A stretch of 64,000 nt of DNA, taken from contig CAJYYA010000008.1 of assembly GCA_913778905.1 (NCBI GenBank), positions 1 through 64,000 on the forward strand. Direction: 5' to 3'. This stretch comes from an uncultured Naasia sp. (GTDB taxonomy: Bacteria; Actinomycetota; Actinomycetes; Actinomycetales; Microbacteriaceae). Below the pieces are notes generated by a model. It ran no database searches. It saw nothing but the letters and a program-made list of their open reading frames with translations, and was not told the origin of the DNA. This document shows, piece by piece, positions 55,043 to 63,936 of the stretch (positions are counted from its first letter, which is position 1; each line of letters starts with the position of its first letter). A program made the position numbers and the translations under genes.

Positions 55043-55312
55043 GTGTCCAGCTCGCTCCCTTCTCACCTCAGCGAGAACCCGTCACTCGCCGTCCCCGCCC
55101 CGTCCCGGGCCGCTCGTCGAGGGCGAACCCACCTGCAGTCATTGGCGGAGGCATTCCGGAACCGAGAGGAGGGAGCGGCGACCGCCGAGTACGCGGTGGC
55201 GACCATGGCGGCGGTCGGGTTCGCGGGCCTGCTCGTCGTCATCCTCCGCTCCGACGAAGTACGTGCGATCCTCACCGAGCTCGTCCGCAACGCGCTGACC
55301 TTCACCGGCTGA
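55043..55312 (+). CDS. Flp-type pilin, DUF4244
   Basis: An 89-residue prepilin. A 49-residue basic leader ends in a Flp-type cleavage motif, EEGAATAEYAV: cleavage after Gly leaves Glu at +5 and Tyr at +6. A single hydrophobic helix (AVATMAAVGFAGLLVVIL) follows, then a short amphipathic tail. The leader is long for Flp but usual for DUF4244. The GTG at 55043 has GAAAGGAA upstream. The stop shares one base with the next gene. The major pilus subunit is expected from this gene. Confidence 0.85.
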   Translation: MSSSLPSHLSENPSLAVPAPSRAARRGRTHLQSLAEAFRNREEGAATAEYAVATMAAVGFAGLLVVILRSDEVRAILTELVRNALTFTG

Positions 55313-55704
55313 TGAGAGAGCCGGGGCGGAGGCCGACACGGGGTGCGGGAGGGTCCGAGCCGCGGGCGCATCCGGACGCGGGCAGTGTGACGGCGGAACT
55401 CGTCGTCGCCATGCCTGCCGTCCTCCTCGTGGTGGCGCTCTGCCTCGGCATGCTCCAGGTGGCCGCGCAGCAGGTGCGCTACACCGATGCCGCTGCGGTC
55501 GCGGCTCGCTCCCTCGCGAGGGGGGAGGCGGGAGCGGTCGCCTCGGCCCGTGCTCAGGCGGTGGCCGGTCCGTCGGCTCTCGCGTCGGAGGAGAGAGGCG
55601 ACTTCGTCTGCGCCACGGTCTCCGGGAATGCGGCGGTCGTCCTCGGCGATGCGCTGGGGGTCGTCGTGAGCGCCGCGAGTTGCGCACTGAGAGGGGGCTT
55701 GTGA
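55312..55704 (+). CDS. TadE-like pseudopilin
   Basis: A 130-residue protein with a polar leader, then GSVTAELVVAMPAVLLVVALCLGMLQ, where Gly precedes a Glu at +5, as in TadE proteins. The remaining 80 residues are exported and contain two cysteines. TadE proteins are minor pilins processed like Flp. Its start is coupled to the pilin gene (TGATG) and its stop to the next gene. Confidence 0.8.
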   Translation: MREPGRRPTRGAGGSEPRAHPDAGSVTAELVVAMPAVLLVVALCLGMLQVAAQQVRYTDAAAVAARSLARGEAGAVASARAQAVAGPSALASEERGDFVCATVSGNAAVVLGDALGVVVSAASCALRGGL

Positions 55705-56093
55705 TGCGTCGGGGTCTGGCGGCCGACGACGGGGCGGGTACGGCACTCGTCGTCGGTCTCGTCGCGGCCGTGGCGATCGTCGCCAGCACGATGCTCCCCC
55801 TGACCTTGGGATTCGCCAAGACTCGAGCCCTCGTCGCGACCGCCGACTCGGCGGCGCTTGCGGCGGCCGACACCGCATCGGGCGCACTGCCGGGGTACCC
55901 CTGCGAGGCGGCGGAATCGGCTGTGCTGCTCGGTGGTGCAACCCTCGTCGAGTGCCGTATCGACGGCGTCGTCGCCTCGGTCACCGTGGCCGACGACATC
56001 CTCGGAGTCCGCGCCGAGGCGTCTTCCCGAGCGGGCCCGCCCGCCTCCGCCGAGGCGAGCCGCTCCGGTGTCGGCGGCCGACCGCATGATTAG
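55704..56093 (+). CDS. Rv3654c-type TadE-like protein
   Basis: A 129-residue secreted or membrane-anchored protein. It starts DDGAGTALVVGLVAAVAIVASTMLPL, a TadE-like helix without the Glu found at +5, then LVATADSAALAAADTASG, typical of the Rv3654c family next to Tad genes in Actinobacteria. It ends with a Pro/Ala-rich tail. A GTG at 55701 overlaps the previous stop; ATG 55704 has GGGGG upstream and is preferred. Confidence 0.75.
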   Translation: MRRGLAADDGAGTALVVGLVAAVAIVASTMLPLTLGFAKTRALVATADSAALAAADTASGALPGYPCEAAESAVLLGGATLVECRIDGVVASVTVADDILGVRAEASSRAGPPASAEASRSGVGGRPHD

Positions 56094-56230
56094 GTCGGGC
56101 CCGATGGCCGGTGTGTATGGTGTGCGGTGATGAGCCGTTCAGCGCTCGCCGCCGCTCCTCTCTCTTCGCGAGCGGCCTCGGCGGGACGAACCGGCGACGA
56201 ACATCCCTCGACAGAAATCAGGAAATCCAC

Positions 56231-59113
56231 GTGTCCACGAACAAGAAGCTCGTCATCGTCGAGTCGCCCGCCAAGGCCAAGACGATCGCCCAATACCTCG
56301 GGGCGGGCTACGAGGTGCAAGCCTCCGTGGGTCACATCCGCGACCTGATCGAGCCCAAGAACCTCCCCCCGGAGTTGAAGACCGGAACTCTCGGCAAGTT
56401 CTCGATCGACGTCGAGAACGGCTTCGAGCCGTACTACGTGGTGTCCGACCAGAAGAAGAAGACGGTCGCCGATCTCAAGCGGGCACTGAAGGACGCCGAC
56501 GAGCTCTACCTCGCAACCGATGAGGACCGCGAGGGAGAGGCCATCGCATGGCACCTGCTGGAGGTGCTGAAGCCCAAGGTCCCCGTCAAGCGGATGGTCT
56601 TCCACGAGATCACCAAGGACGCGATCCAGAAGGCTCAGCAGAACACGCGCGAACTCGACACCGCGCTCGTGGATGCCCAGGAGACGCGGCGCATCCTGGA
56701 CCGCCTGTACGGATACGAGATCTCGCCCGTGCTGTGGCGCAAGGTCGGTCCGGGCCTCTCCGCCGGCCGTGTGCAGTCGGCCGCGACCCGGCTCGTGGTG
56801 GATCGCGAGCGTGAGCGTCTCGCCTTCGTCGCCGCCGGGTACTGGGACATCAGCGCGCACTTCCAGCCCGACACCGACGCCTCCGGCTTCGATGCCCGTC
56901 TCGTTCGTCTCGACGGGAAGCGCGTCGCGACGGGTCGCGACTTCGACGACAAGGGCGTGCTCAGCTCGGGTGTCCGTGCCCTGGACGAGTCGAGCGCCAC
57001 GGCGCTCGCCGAGGCTCTGCGCGACTCCGCCACCACGTCGACCGTGACGAGCGTCGAGGCCAAGCCCTACACGCGTCGTCCGGCCGCCCCGTTCACGACG
57101 TCGACCCTGCAGCAGGAGGCGGCGCGCAAGCTCCGCTTCTCGGCCCGGCAGACGATGAGCGTGGCGCAGTCGCTGTACGAGAACGGCTTCATCACCTACA
57201 TGCGAACCGACTCGAACTCGCTGTCCGCGCAGGCGGTGTCGGCGGCGCGGGCGCAGGCGGCGGCTCTCTACGGTGCCGACTCCATCCCCGAGAAGCCTCG
57301 CTCCTATGCCGGCAAGTCGAAGAACGCGCAGGAGGCGCACGAGGCGATCCGTCCCTCGGGAGACACCTTCCGTCAGCCCTCGAGCCTCGACGGCATCCTG
57401 CGCGGCAACGACTGGAAGCTGTACGACCTCATCTGGAAGCGCACCGTCGCGTCGCAGATGGCCGATGCGCGGGGGAGCACCGCGACGGTCACGATCGATG
57501 CGAAGCCCGCGGGCACCGACACGCTGGCCACCTTCACGGCGAGTGGAACCGTCATCACCTTCCGTGGGTTCCTGGCCGCCTACGAGGAGGGCCGCGACGA
57601 AGAGCGCGGAGCCGACAAGGAGCAGGGCGACACCAAGCTGCCCCCGCTGACGGAGGGGCAGAAGCTCGCGGTCGAGGAGGCCGAGGCGAAGGGCCACGAG
57701 ACTTTGCCGCCCCCGCGCTACACGGAGGCCAGCCTCGTGAAGACGCTGGAAGAGCTGGGTGTCGGGCGTCCGTCCACCTACGCCTCGATCATCTCGACCA
57801 TCATCGACCGCGGCTATGTGACTCCTCGCGGAACCGCTCTGGTGCCGAGCTGGACCGCATTCTCGGTCGTTCGGCTCCTCGAGGATCACTTCGGCGACCT
57901 CGTCGAGTACGACTTCACGGCCGCCATGGAGAACGACCTCGACCGCATCGCGGGTGGCGAGCAGGACCGCGTCGATTGGCTCGGCGGGTTCTACTTCGGC
58001 AACGACGACCACCGCGGGCTCCGTCAGGTCGTCGACAACCTCGGTGACATCGACGCACGGAGCATCAACTCGGTCGCCATCGACGACGAGCTGACTTTGC
58101 GCATCGGCAAGTACGGGCCCTACATCGAGGTCGCGCAGGAGGGTGAGGAGACGCCGCGTCGCGTCAACGTCCCGACCGAACTGGCCCCCGACGAGCTGAC
58201 GGCCGAGAAGGCGCACGAACTCGTCGACGCGCCGGTTCAGACCGATCGGGTTCTGGGTACCGACCCCGAGTCGGGTCGCGAGATCGTCGTCAAGGACGGC
58301 CGCTTCGGCCCCTATGTGACCGAGCTCGAGCCCGAGGTCGACGAGACGGCGCCGAAGAAGAAGGCTGCGACCGTCAAACCCCGCACCGCCTCCCTGTTCA
58401 AGTCGATGGTGCCGGCGGAGGTCGACCTCGCCACCGCCCTCAAGCTGCTGACCCTGCCCCGCACGGTGGGCGAGGACCCGGAGTCCGGAGAGCCGATCCT
58501 GGCCCAGAACGGCCGCTACGGCGCGTACCTCAAGAAGGGGACCGACACCCGGTCCCTCACGAGCGAGGACCAGATCTTCGACATCGACCTCCCCGGCGCG
58601 CTCGAGTTGTTCTCACAGCCCAAGTACGGGGCGGCCCGCACGTCGTCCGCGCTCAAGGAGTTCGACGCGGACCCCGAGAGCGGGAAGCCGATCCGGATCA
58701 AGGACGGCCGCTTCGGCGCCTACGTGACCGACGGGGTGACGAACGTCACGATCCCGCGTGGCACCCAGATCGAGGACATCGACTTCGACCTCGCGGTGCA
58801 GATGCTCGCCGACAAGCGCGCCAAGGGGCCGGCTCCGAAGCGGACCGCCGCCAAGAAGGCTCCCGCGAAGAAGCCGGCGGCCACGAAGACGACCGCGGCC
58901 AAGACCACCGCCGCCGCGAAGAAGACGACGGCGACCACGACCACGGCGGCCAAGACCGCGGCGACCAGGACGACTGCGGCCAAGACCGCGGCGACCAAGA
59001 CGACGGCGGCGCGCAAGCCGGCCGCGGCGAAGACCCCGGCGACGAAGACCACCCGTGCAGCCTCGAGTCGCGCGACCGATGGTGCCGCCGACGGAGGCGC
59101 GTCGACGTCGTGA
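56231..59113 (+). CDS. topA: DNA topoisomerase I
   Basis: Type IA topoisomerase that relaxes negative supercoils. The 960-residue protein has the Toprim domain (VIVESPAKAKTIAQYLG at 8-24; LATDEDREGEAIAWH), the catalytic Tyr at about residue 323 in ITYMRTDS, and C-terminal topoisomerase repeats with GRFGPYV and GRYGAYL. There are no zinc-finger cysteines. The last 80 residues are an Ala/Lys/Thr-rich tail of AAKTT-like units, usual in Actinobacteria and probably DNA-binding. The GTG at 56231 follows CAGGAAA. tmk overlaps its stop. Confidence 0.96.
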   Translation: MSTNKKLVIVESPAKAKTIAQYLGAGYEVQASVGHIRDLIEPKNLPPELKTGTLGKFSIDVENGFEPYYVVSDQKKKTVADLKRALKDADELYLATDEDREGEAIAWHLLEVLKPKVPVKRMVFHEITKDAIQKAQQNTRELDTALVDAQETRRILDRLYGYEISPVLWRKVGPGLSAGRVQSAATRLVVDRERERLAFVAAGYWDISAHFQPDTDASGFDARLVRLDGKRVATGRDFDDKGVLSSGVRALDESSATALAEALRDSATTSTVTSVEAKPYTRRPAAPFTTSTLQQEAARKLRFSARQTMSVAQSLYENGFITYMRTDSNSLSAQAVSAARAQAAALYGADSIPEKPRSYAGKSKNAQEAHEAIRPSGDTFRQPSSLDGILRGNDWKLYDLIWKRTVASQMADARGSTATVTIDAKPAGTDTLATFTASGTVITFRGFLAAYEEGRDEERGADKEQGDTKLPPLTEGQKLAVEEAEAKGHETLPPPRYTEASLVKTLEELGVGRPSTYASIISTIIDRGYVTPRGTALVPSWTAFSVVRLLEDHFGDLVEYDFTAAMENDLDRIAGGEQDRVDWLGGFYFGNDDHRGLRQVVDNLGDIDARSINSVAIDDELTLRIGKYGPYIEVAQEGEETPRRVNVPTELAPDELTAEKAHELVDAPVQTDRVLGTDPESGREIVVKDGRFGPYVTELEPEVDETAPKKKAATVKPRTASLFKSMVPAEVDLATALKLLTLPRTVGEDPESGEPILAQNGRYGAYLKKGTDTRSLTSEDQIFDIDLPGALELFSQPKYGAARTSSALKEFDADPESGKPIRIKDGRFGAYVTDGVTNVTIPRGTQIEDIDFDLAVQMLADKRAKGPAPKRTAAKKAPAKKPAATKTTAAKTTAAAKKTTATTTTAAKTAATRTTAAKTAATKTTAARKPAAAKTPATKTTRAASSRATDGAADGGASTS

Positions 59114-59730
59114 CCGGTCTCTTCGTGACCCTCGAGGGCGGCGACGGTGCGGGCAAGTCCACCCAGGCCGACCGTCTCGAATCGTGGCTCCGCGATCAGG
59201 GCAGGCAGGTGCTGCGGACCCGTGAGCCCGGCGGATCCGATCTGGGCCATGAGCTCCGCGAGATCGTGCTGCATCACACAGGTCACATCGACCCTCGCGC
59301 CGAGGCCCTGCTCTACGCGGCGGATCGCGCGCATCACGTCGCGACCGTCGTCCGACCCGCCCTCGCGCGCGGAGATGTCGTCGTGCAGGACCGCTATCTC
59401 GACTCGTCCGTCGCCTACCAGGGCGCCGGACGAGTGCTCGACGCCGGTGAGATCCGGGACCTGTCGCTGTGGGCGGCGGAGGGTCTGCTGCCCGATCTGA
59501 CGGTCCTCCTCGACCTCGACGAGAACGCGGCTCGCGAGCGCGTCGACGGTCGAGGAGAAGCGGACAGGCTCGAAGCCGAGGCCGCCGACTTCCACGGCCG
59601 AGTGCGCCGGGGGTTCCTCGACCTCGCTCGCGACGAACCGGACCGTTTCCTGGTCCTCGACGCGTCGCAGCCGGTCGACGACCTCGCCGCGGCTATCCGT
59701 CAGCGGATCCAGACCCTCCTCCACCCGTGA
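59110..59730 (+). CDS. tmk: Thymidylate kinase
   Basis: Phosphorylates dTMP to dTDP. The 206-residue protein has P-loop LEGGDGAGKST at about 8-18, REPGGSDLG, the DR(Y) segment QDRYLDSSVAYQGAGR, and a lid with Arg residues. The GTG start shares bases with the topA stop (GTGA). Together with topA and holB it forms a replication-linked operon. Confidence 0.95.
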   Translation: MTGLFVTLEGGDGAGKSTQADRLESWLRDQGRQVLRTREPGGSDLGHELREIVLHHTGHIDPRAEALLYAADRAHHVATVVRPALARGDVVVQDRYLDSSVAYQGAGRVLDAGEIRDLSLWAAEGLLPDLTVLLDLDENAARERVDGRGEADRLEAEAADFHGRVRRGFLDLARDEPDRFLVLDASQPVDDLAAAIRQRIQTLLHP

Positions 59731-59755
59731 TCTCGTCGACCGGAAGCAGCCCAGT

Positions 59756-60916
59756 ATGAGCGTGTGGGACTCCCTCGTGGGACAGGCGCCCGCTGTCGAA
59801 CTCATGAGGCAGGCCGCGCGGTCGGCCCACGACCCCGATGCCGGTCCCGGGGCCATGACGCATTCGTGGCTGGTGACGGGGCCGCCCGGATCCGGACGCT
59901 CGAACCTCGCCTACGCGTTCGCCGCCGCTCTGCTCGCGGGTGGGGACGACGCCGACGACGCGACGGTGCGCCAGGTCTCGGCGCGCACGCATCCCGACCT
60001 CTCGGTCCTGAGCACCGAGCGCGTGATCATCTCCATCGATGAGGTCCGCTCGCTCGTGACCGCGTCGCAGTACTCGCCGTCGGTGTCCAACTACCGCGTG
60101 ATGGTCATCGAGGACGCCGATCGGATGACGGAACGCACCTCGAACCTGCTGCTCAAGGCGCTCGAGGAACCGCCGCCCCGCACGGTGTGGATCCTGTGCG
60201 CACCGAGCGACGCGGACCTTCTCCCGACGATCCGCTCGCGCGTACGGGTCGTGCGGCTCCGGGTTCCCGAGCCCGAGGATGTCGCCGCGCTCCTCACGAG
60301 CCGCGACGGCACACCGCCCGATGAGGCGCTGGCCATCGCCAGAGAGGCGCAGAGTCACATCGGCATGGCCCGCCGCCTCGCCAACAACCCGGAGGCGCGC
60401 AGCCGACGAACCGAGACCTTGCGCGTCGCGCTGGGGTTGCGTTCCGTGTCGTCCGCGATCATGGCTGCGGCGAAGCTCGTCGAACTGGCCAAGGCCGACG
60501 CCGAGACGCTCACGCGCGAGCGCGACGCAGCCGAACGCGAGCAGATGCTGCGAACGCTCGGCGTAGAAGCGGGCGGCGCGATCCCGCCCGCGCTGCGCAG
60601 CCAGATCAAGGCGCTCGAGGAGGACCAGAAGCGACGCGCCACCCGCAGTCTCCGCGACGGAATCGACCGCATCCTCACCGATCTGCTGTCGCTCTACCGC
60701 GACATCCTGCTCCGGCAGCTGGGCGCGGACTTCGACGTCATGAACGGGTCGGTCGCCGCCGAGCTCGCCGAGGCGGCCGCCGGCACCACCCCCGAGCACA
60801 CCCTGGCCGTCATGGATTCGATCGCCGCGGCTCGGCGCCGGATCCAGGCGAACGTGCCGCCCGCACTCGCTCTCGAGGCGATGCTCGTGGCCGCCGTCCG
60901 GAAGACGGCCGCCTGA
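59756..60916 (+). CDS. holB: DNA polymerase III subunit delta prime
   Basis: Clamp-loader subunit. The 386-residue AAA+ protein begins WDSLVGQAPAVELMRQAA and has a P-loop-like GPPGSGRS in which Arg replaces the Lys, so ATP binding is unlikely, as in other delta primes. The zinc-binding cysteines common in this subunit are not present between the P-loop and VIIDEVR-type box IISIDEVRSLV. IEDADRMTERTSNLLLKALEEPPP and SRVRVVRLR complete the motor core. The gene is 26 bases after tmk and overlaps the next gene (TGATG). Confidence 0.92.
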   Translation: MSVWDSLVGQAPAVELMRQAARSAHDPDAGPGAMTHSWLVTGPPGSGRSNLAYAFAAALLAGGDDADDATVRQVSARTHPDLSVLSTERVIISIDEVRSLVTASQYSPSVSNYRVMVIEDADRMTERTSNLLLKALEEPPPRTVWILCAPSDADLLPTIRSRVRVVRLRVPEPEDVAALLTSRDGTPPDEALAIAREAQSHIGMARRLANNPEARSRRTETLRVALGLRSVSSAIMAAAKLVELAKADAETLTRERDAAEREQMLRTLGVEAGGAIPPALRSQIKALEEDQKRRATRSLRDGIDRILTDLLSLYRDILLRQLGADFDVMNGSVAAELAEAAAGTTPEHTLAVMDSIAAARRRIQANVPPALALEAMLVAAVRKTAA

Positions 60917-62478
60917 TGCGCCGCTCTCGGCCGGGCGGCACGCTCGCCGGCCTGCGATCGACGATTCTGGCATCCGTCACCGCCGCCGTACTCATGCTCA
61001 CGGGGTGTTCGCTGTTCCCCGTTCCGGATTCGACCTCCACGCCGACGGGCGAGGACGTCGATCCCGGCCTCGCAGCGTATTACGGCCAGAGCCTCGTCTG
61101 GTCGTCCTGCTACGACGACATGGAGTGCGCGACAGCCGTGGCGCCCATGGACTGGGCGGCGCCCTCCGATCATCCCGACATCGAGCTCGCCCTCGTTCGG
61201 CACCGGGCGACCGGGGAGAGCCGCGGCGCACTGTTCGTCAACCCCGGTGGCCCCGGGGCATCCGGCGTCGACCTCGTCGCGCAGAACCTCGACTACGCGG
61301 TCGGTAAGGATCTGCAGAAGAACTTCGACGTCGTCGGGTGGGACCCGCGCGGGGTCGGTCGATCGAGTGCTGTCGACTGCCTGGACGGCCAGCAGTTCGA
61401 CGAATTCCTGTTCGGAACCCCTTCGAGCGAGCCCGGTACCCCCGAGTACCGCGAGGAGGTGGCCGCCCAGGCGCAGCCCTTCGTCGCCGGCTGCGAGGCG
61501 AAGACCGGCGAGCTGCTGAAGTTCATCGACACGGCCAGCACCGTGCGAGACCTCGACATGCTGCGAGCCGCGGTCGGTGACGAGAAGCTCAACTACCTCG
61601 GCTACTCGTACGGCACCGACATCGGCGCGCGTTACGTCGATCGGTATCCGCAACGAGTGGGCCGGGTCGTCCTCGATGGCGCAATGGATCCCACGGTATC
61701 GAGATTCGACATCAACCTCGCCCAGACCAAGGCGTTCGGCGATGCTCTCCGCGCCTACCTGGCCGACTGTCTCGAAGGAACCGACTGTCCGTTCTCCGGA
61801 AGCGTCGACGACGCGATCGGTCAGATCGACGCCACCTTCGATCGCCTCGACGCGGCACCCCTCCGTGGGCCGGACGGCCGCGAGCTGACGGCGTCGTATC
61901 TGTCGACGGCCATCACGTCGGCCCTGTACGACGAGGGGACCTGGGCCTACCTGACCACCGCCTTCGCCGAGGTCGGGCGAGGAGAGTCGCGCACGGCGTT
62001 CCGACTCGCCGACAGCTACGTCGGCAGAGGCGAAGACGGCCGGTACACCTCGAACTTCTTCCAGGCGTTCCTCGCGATCAGCTGCATCGACTATCCGGTC
62101 GAACGCGACCCCGCTGTGCTGGCGGAGCAGGCGTCACAGCTCGCCGCGGTCGATCCCTTCGCCGACGAGGCGGGGGCGACCGATGCCGAGGGCGATGTCG
62201 TCTGCCAGCAGTGGCCCTACGAGTTCAGCGGGACGCCCGCGGCGGCGGTGACGGGCGCCGGTGCGGCTCCGGTGCTGGTCGTAGGCACGACCGGAGACCC
62301 GGCCACCCCCTACCAGTGGGCGGTGTCGCTCAGCGAGCAGCTGCAGAGCGGACACCTCCTGACCCGGGTCGGGGAGGGTCACCTCGCTTACACATCCGGC
62401 GATCCCTGCGTGATCTCCGCGGTGGACGCCTATCTCATCGAGGGCACTGTCCCGGAAGAGGGCACTCGGTGTTCTTAG
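60916..62478 (+). CDS. Alpha/beta-hydrolase lipoprotein, tripeptidyl aminopeptidase type
   Basis: A 520-residue exported lipoprotein: a signal peptide ends in a lipobox LTGC, with Cys31 as the lipid anchor. The hydrolase has GGPGASG as oxyanion region, DPRGVGRS, nucleophile Ser231 in GYSYG, and late acid/base residues in TGDPATPY and GEGHLAY. The layout matches Streptomyces tripeptidyl aminopeptidases (Tap/SlpD) and MhpC-like peptidases that cut extracellular peptides. It is translationally coupled to holB by TGATG, which is unusual company for a secreted peptidase but common in this group. Confidence 0.88.
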   Translation: MRRSRPGGTLAGLRSTILASVTAAVLMLTGCSLFPVPDSTSTPTGEDVDPGLAAYYGQSLVWSSCYDDMECATAVAPMDWAAPSDHPDIELALVRHRATGESRGALFVNPGGPGASGVDLVAQNLDYAVGKDLQKNFDVVGWDPRGVGRSSAVDCLDGQQFDEFLFGTPSSEPGTPEYREEVAAQAQPFVAGCEAKTGELLKFIDTASTVRDLDMLRAAVGDEKLNYLGYSYGTDIGARYVDRYPQRVGRVVLDGAMDPTVSRFDINLAQTKAFGDALRAYLADCLEGTDCPFSGSVDDAIGQIDATFDRLDAAPLRGPDGRELTASYLSTAITSALYDEGTWAYLTTAFAEVGRGESRTAFRLADSYVGRGEDGRYTSNFFQAFLAISCIDYPVERDPAVLAEQASQLAAVDPFADEAGATDAEGDVVCQQWPYEFSGTPAAAVTGAGAAPVLVVGTTGDPATPYQWAVSLSEQLQSGHLLTRVGEGHLAYTSGDPCVISAVDAYLIEGTVPEEGTRCS

Positions 62479-62507
62479 GTGTGCGCGACGAGGCCCTCCG
62501 GATCGGC

Positions 62508-62513
62508 TAGGCT
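62508..62513 (+). promoter_or_regulatory. Possible -10 element of tRNA-Thr
   Basis: TAGGCT sits 29 bases before the tRNA and has no convincing -35 box. The gene could also be read through from the upstream operon. Confidence 0.3.
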
Positions 62514-62542
62514 CTCCTGTCGTGCCGCTGTTAGTGGCGCAC

Positions 62543-62615
62543 GCCGCCTTAGCTCAGTCGGCAGAGCGATTCACTCGTAATGAATAGGTCGTGGGTTCGA
62601 TTCCCACAGGCGGCC
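62543..62615 (+). tRNA. tRNA-Thr (CGT)
   Basis: The 73-base gene has acceptor arms GCCGCCT/AGGCGGC, a C discriminator, and GGTTCGATTCC in the T arm. The anticodon loop CTCGTAA gives CGT, reading ACG. CCA is not encoded. An intrinsic terminator follows. Confidence 0.93.
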
Positions 62616-62621
62616 CGAAGT

Positions 62622-62651
62622 CGAGAACCCCTGGTTTGCCGGGGGTTCTCG
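62622..62651 (+). terminator. Terminator after tRNA-Thr
   Basis: CGAGAACCCC (62622-62631) pairs with GGGGTTCTCG (62642-62651) around a 10-base loop, with TCGTTTT directly after. Confidence 0.85.
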
Positions 62652-62674
62652 TCGTTTTGGGAGAGAATGCTCCT

Positions 62675-63079
62675 ATGAGCGATCGTCCGTCCGTCCTTTT
62701 CGTCTGCGTCCACAACGCCGGGCGGTCGCAGATGGCGGCCGGCTACCTCACCGCCCTCTCGGGTGGCCGGATCGATGTGCTCTCCGCCGGATCCGAACCG
62801 CGAGAGCATCTGAACCCCGTCGCCGTCGAGGCGATGGCCGAGGACGGAATCGACATCGCGGGGAACGTCCCGAAGGTGCTGACGACCGAGGCCGTGAAGG
62901 GATCCGACGTGGTCATCACCATGGGGTGCGGTGACACGTGCCCCATCTTCCCGGGCAAGCGGTACGAGGACTGGGATCTGGTCGATCCGGCTGGTCAGGA
63001 CCTCGTCGTGGTCCGTCAGGTTCGTGACGACATCAAGCGCCGCGTCGAGGGTCTGATCGCCGACCTTCTGCCCGCCTGA
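62675..63079 (+). CDS. Arsenate reductase of the low-molecular-weight phosphatase fold (mycothiol-type ArsC)
   Basis: A 134-residue protein with the phosphatase loop CVHNAGRS at 11-18, whose Cys11 and Arg17 bind arsenate, and DLVDPAG as the catalytic Asp region. Actinobacterial ArsC of this kind makes arseno-mycothiol, later reduced by mycoredoxin. A tyrosine phosphatase role is the alternative. ArsR, Acr3 or other ars genes are not adjacent. The ATG at 62675 starts the usual SVLFVCV strand; the longer frame starts inside the tRNA. Confidence 0.88.
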   Translation: MSDRPSVLFVCVHNAGRSQMAAGYLTALSGGRIDVLSAGSEPREHLNPVAVEAMAEDGIDIAGNVPKVLTTEAVKGSDVVITMGCGDTCPIFPGKRYEDWDLVDPAGQDLVVVRQVRDDIKRRVEGLIADLLPA

Positions 63080-63144
63080 CCCTCGAATGGTGGGCCGCCC
63101 GCCGCGCGGGACCCCCAGAACACGGCTGATCAGACCCGGATTCC

Positions 63145-63173
63145 TTGCCGGGCCCGCGTGGCGTTCCTAGCCT
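63145..63173 (+). promoter_or_regulatory. Promoter of the secreted CAP-like gene
   Basis: TTGCCG (63145-63150) and TAGCCT (63168-63173) are spaced by 17 bases, and the start codon is 67 bases downstream. It is a good match to a housekeeping promoter. Confidence 0.55.
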
Positions 63174-63240
63174 GAGATGGCGCGATATCGGTCGTGCATT
63201 CGCGGGCCGCTAGGGATCCCGGCCGCGGTACGGGGGAGAC

Positions 63241-63933
63241 ATGCGGGCAACACGCTCGGCGGTTCTCGCCGTCGCCTGCGCCGCGACCGCCCTCGTCGCG
63301 ATCGCGGTTCTCGCCGTCTCACCCCTGCCCGATCGGGGCGCGGACGCGCCCGTGGGTCGAGCGAGCTCGGCGCTGGCGAGCGTGGTGGCCGACACCTGCG
63401 TCGCGAATAGCGGAAGCGACGCCTCGGATCTCTCCCCGCAGGTCGCCGCCTCGGTGCAACCCGGTTCGTCCGACTCGGTGGCGACACGGGCCGACGGGGC
63501 CATCGTGGGTACCTCCGGCGACGATCTCGCGGCATTCGCGGCCGCGTTCAACAGCCTCCGGACGGCAGCGTGCGCGGATGCGCTTCCGCTCGCGAATTTC
63601 CGCATTGATCCCTGCCTCGAAGAGCACCTCTTCTGGATCGCCGAAGACCCGAGCACCGACCCGGGGAGCGCCTGGCGCGGTCGCGGCGCCGTCCGGAGCG
63701 ACGGAGCGCCCGAGACCGGCTGCGCGGGCAGCCTGGCGGGGGGTTTCGGGGACACTGCGGCGTCGGTGGCGGCGAAGTGGTGGGCGTCGCCCGCTCATCG
63801 ACTGGTGTTGTTCCGCCCGGATGCGGCGACCGACGCGGCCGATGCGTGCATCGACTTCGCGATGGTGCACGGGGGTGTCCCCAACGAGACCCATGATTTC
63901 GTCCGGGCATCGGCCCGGTGGCGCGACTGCTGA
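63241..63933 (+). CDS. Secreted CAP-superfamily-like protein
   Basis: A 230-residue exported protein with an N-terminal hydrophobic signal segment (about 8-30) and a low-complexity linker to about 90. The C-terminal part resembles a CAP/SCP domain: FAAAFNSLRTAACADALPLANFRIDPCLEEHLFWIAE and then DTAASVAAKWWASPAHRLVLF. The usual active-site His/Glu set is only partly evident. Six cysteines suggest disulfides. CAP proteins bind lipids or act on the wall; the role here is unknown. GGGGGAGAC precedes the ATG. Confidence 0.65.
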   Translation: MRATRSAVLAVACAATALVAIAVLAVSPLPDRGADAPVGRASSALASVVADTCVANSGSDASDLSPQVAASVQPGSSDSVATRADGAIVGTSGDDLAAFAAAFNSLRTAACADALPLANFRIDPCLEEHLFWIAEDPSTDPGSAWRGRGAVRSDGAPETGCAGSLAGGFGDTAASVAAKWWASPAHRLVLFRPDAATDAADACIDFAMVHGGVPNETHDFVRASARWRDC

Positions 63934-63936
63934 CAC

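Noticed and set aside
53546-55066. A 506-codon frame on the minus strand
   Set aside because: It lies antisense to the Tad ATPase and F-domain genes, whose motifs are clear.
56090-58216. A 708-codon frame on the minus strand
   Set aside because: It is antisense to topA and rich in Arg, Gly, Val and Leu, the usual shadow of a GC-rich gene.
58840-59100. Repeated Ala-Lys-Thr units as a possible mobile or tandem repeat
   Set aside because: The units are codons of the known basic tail of actinobacterial TopA and stay in its reading frame.
62543-62674. tRNA-Thr gene as an integration site
   Set aside because: No direct repeat of the tRNA 3' end and no integrase is found in the following 1.4 kb.
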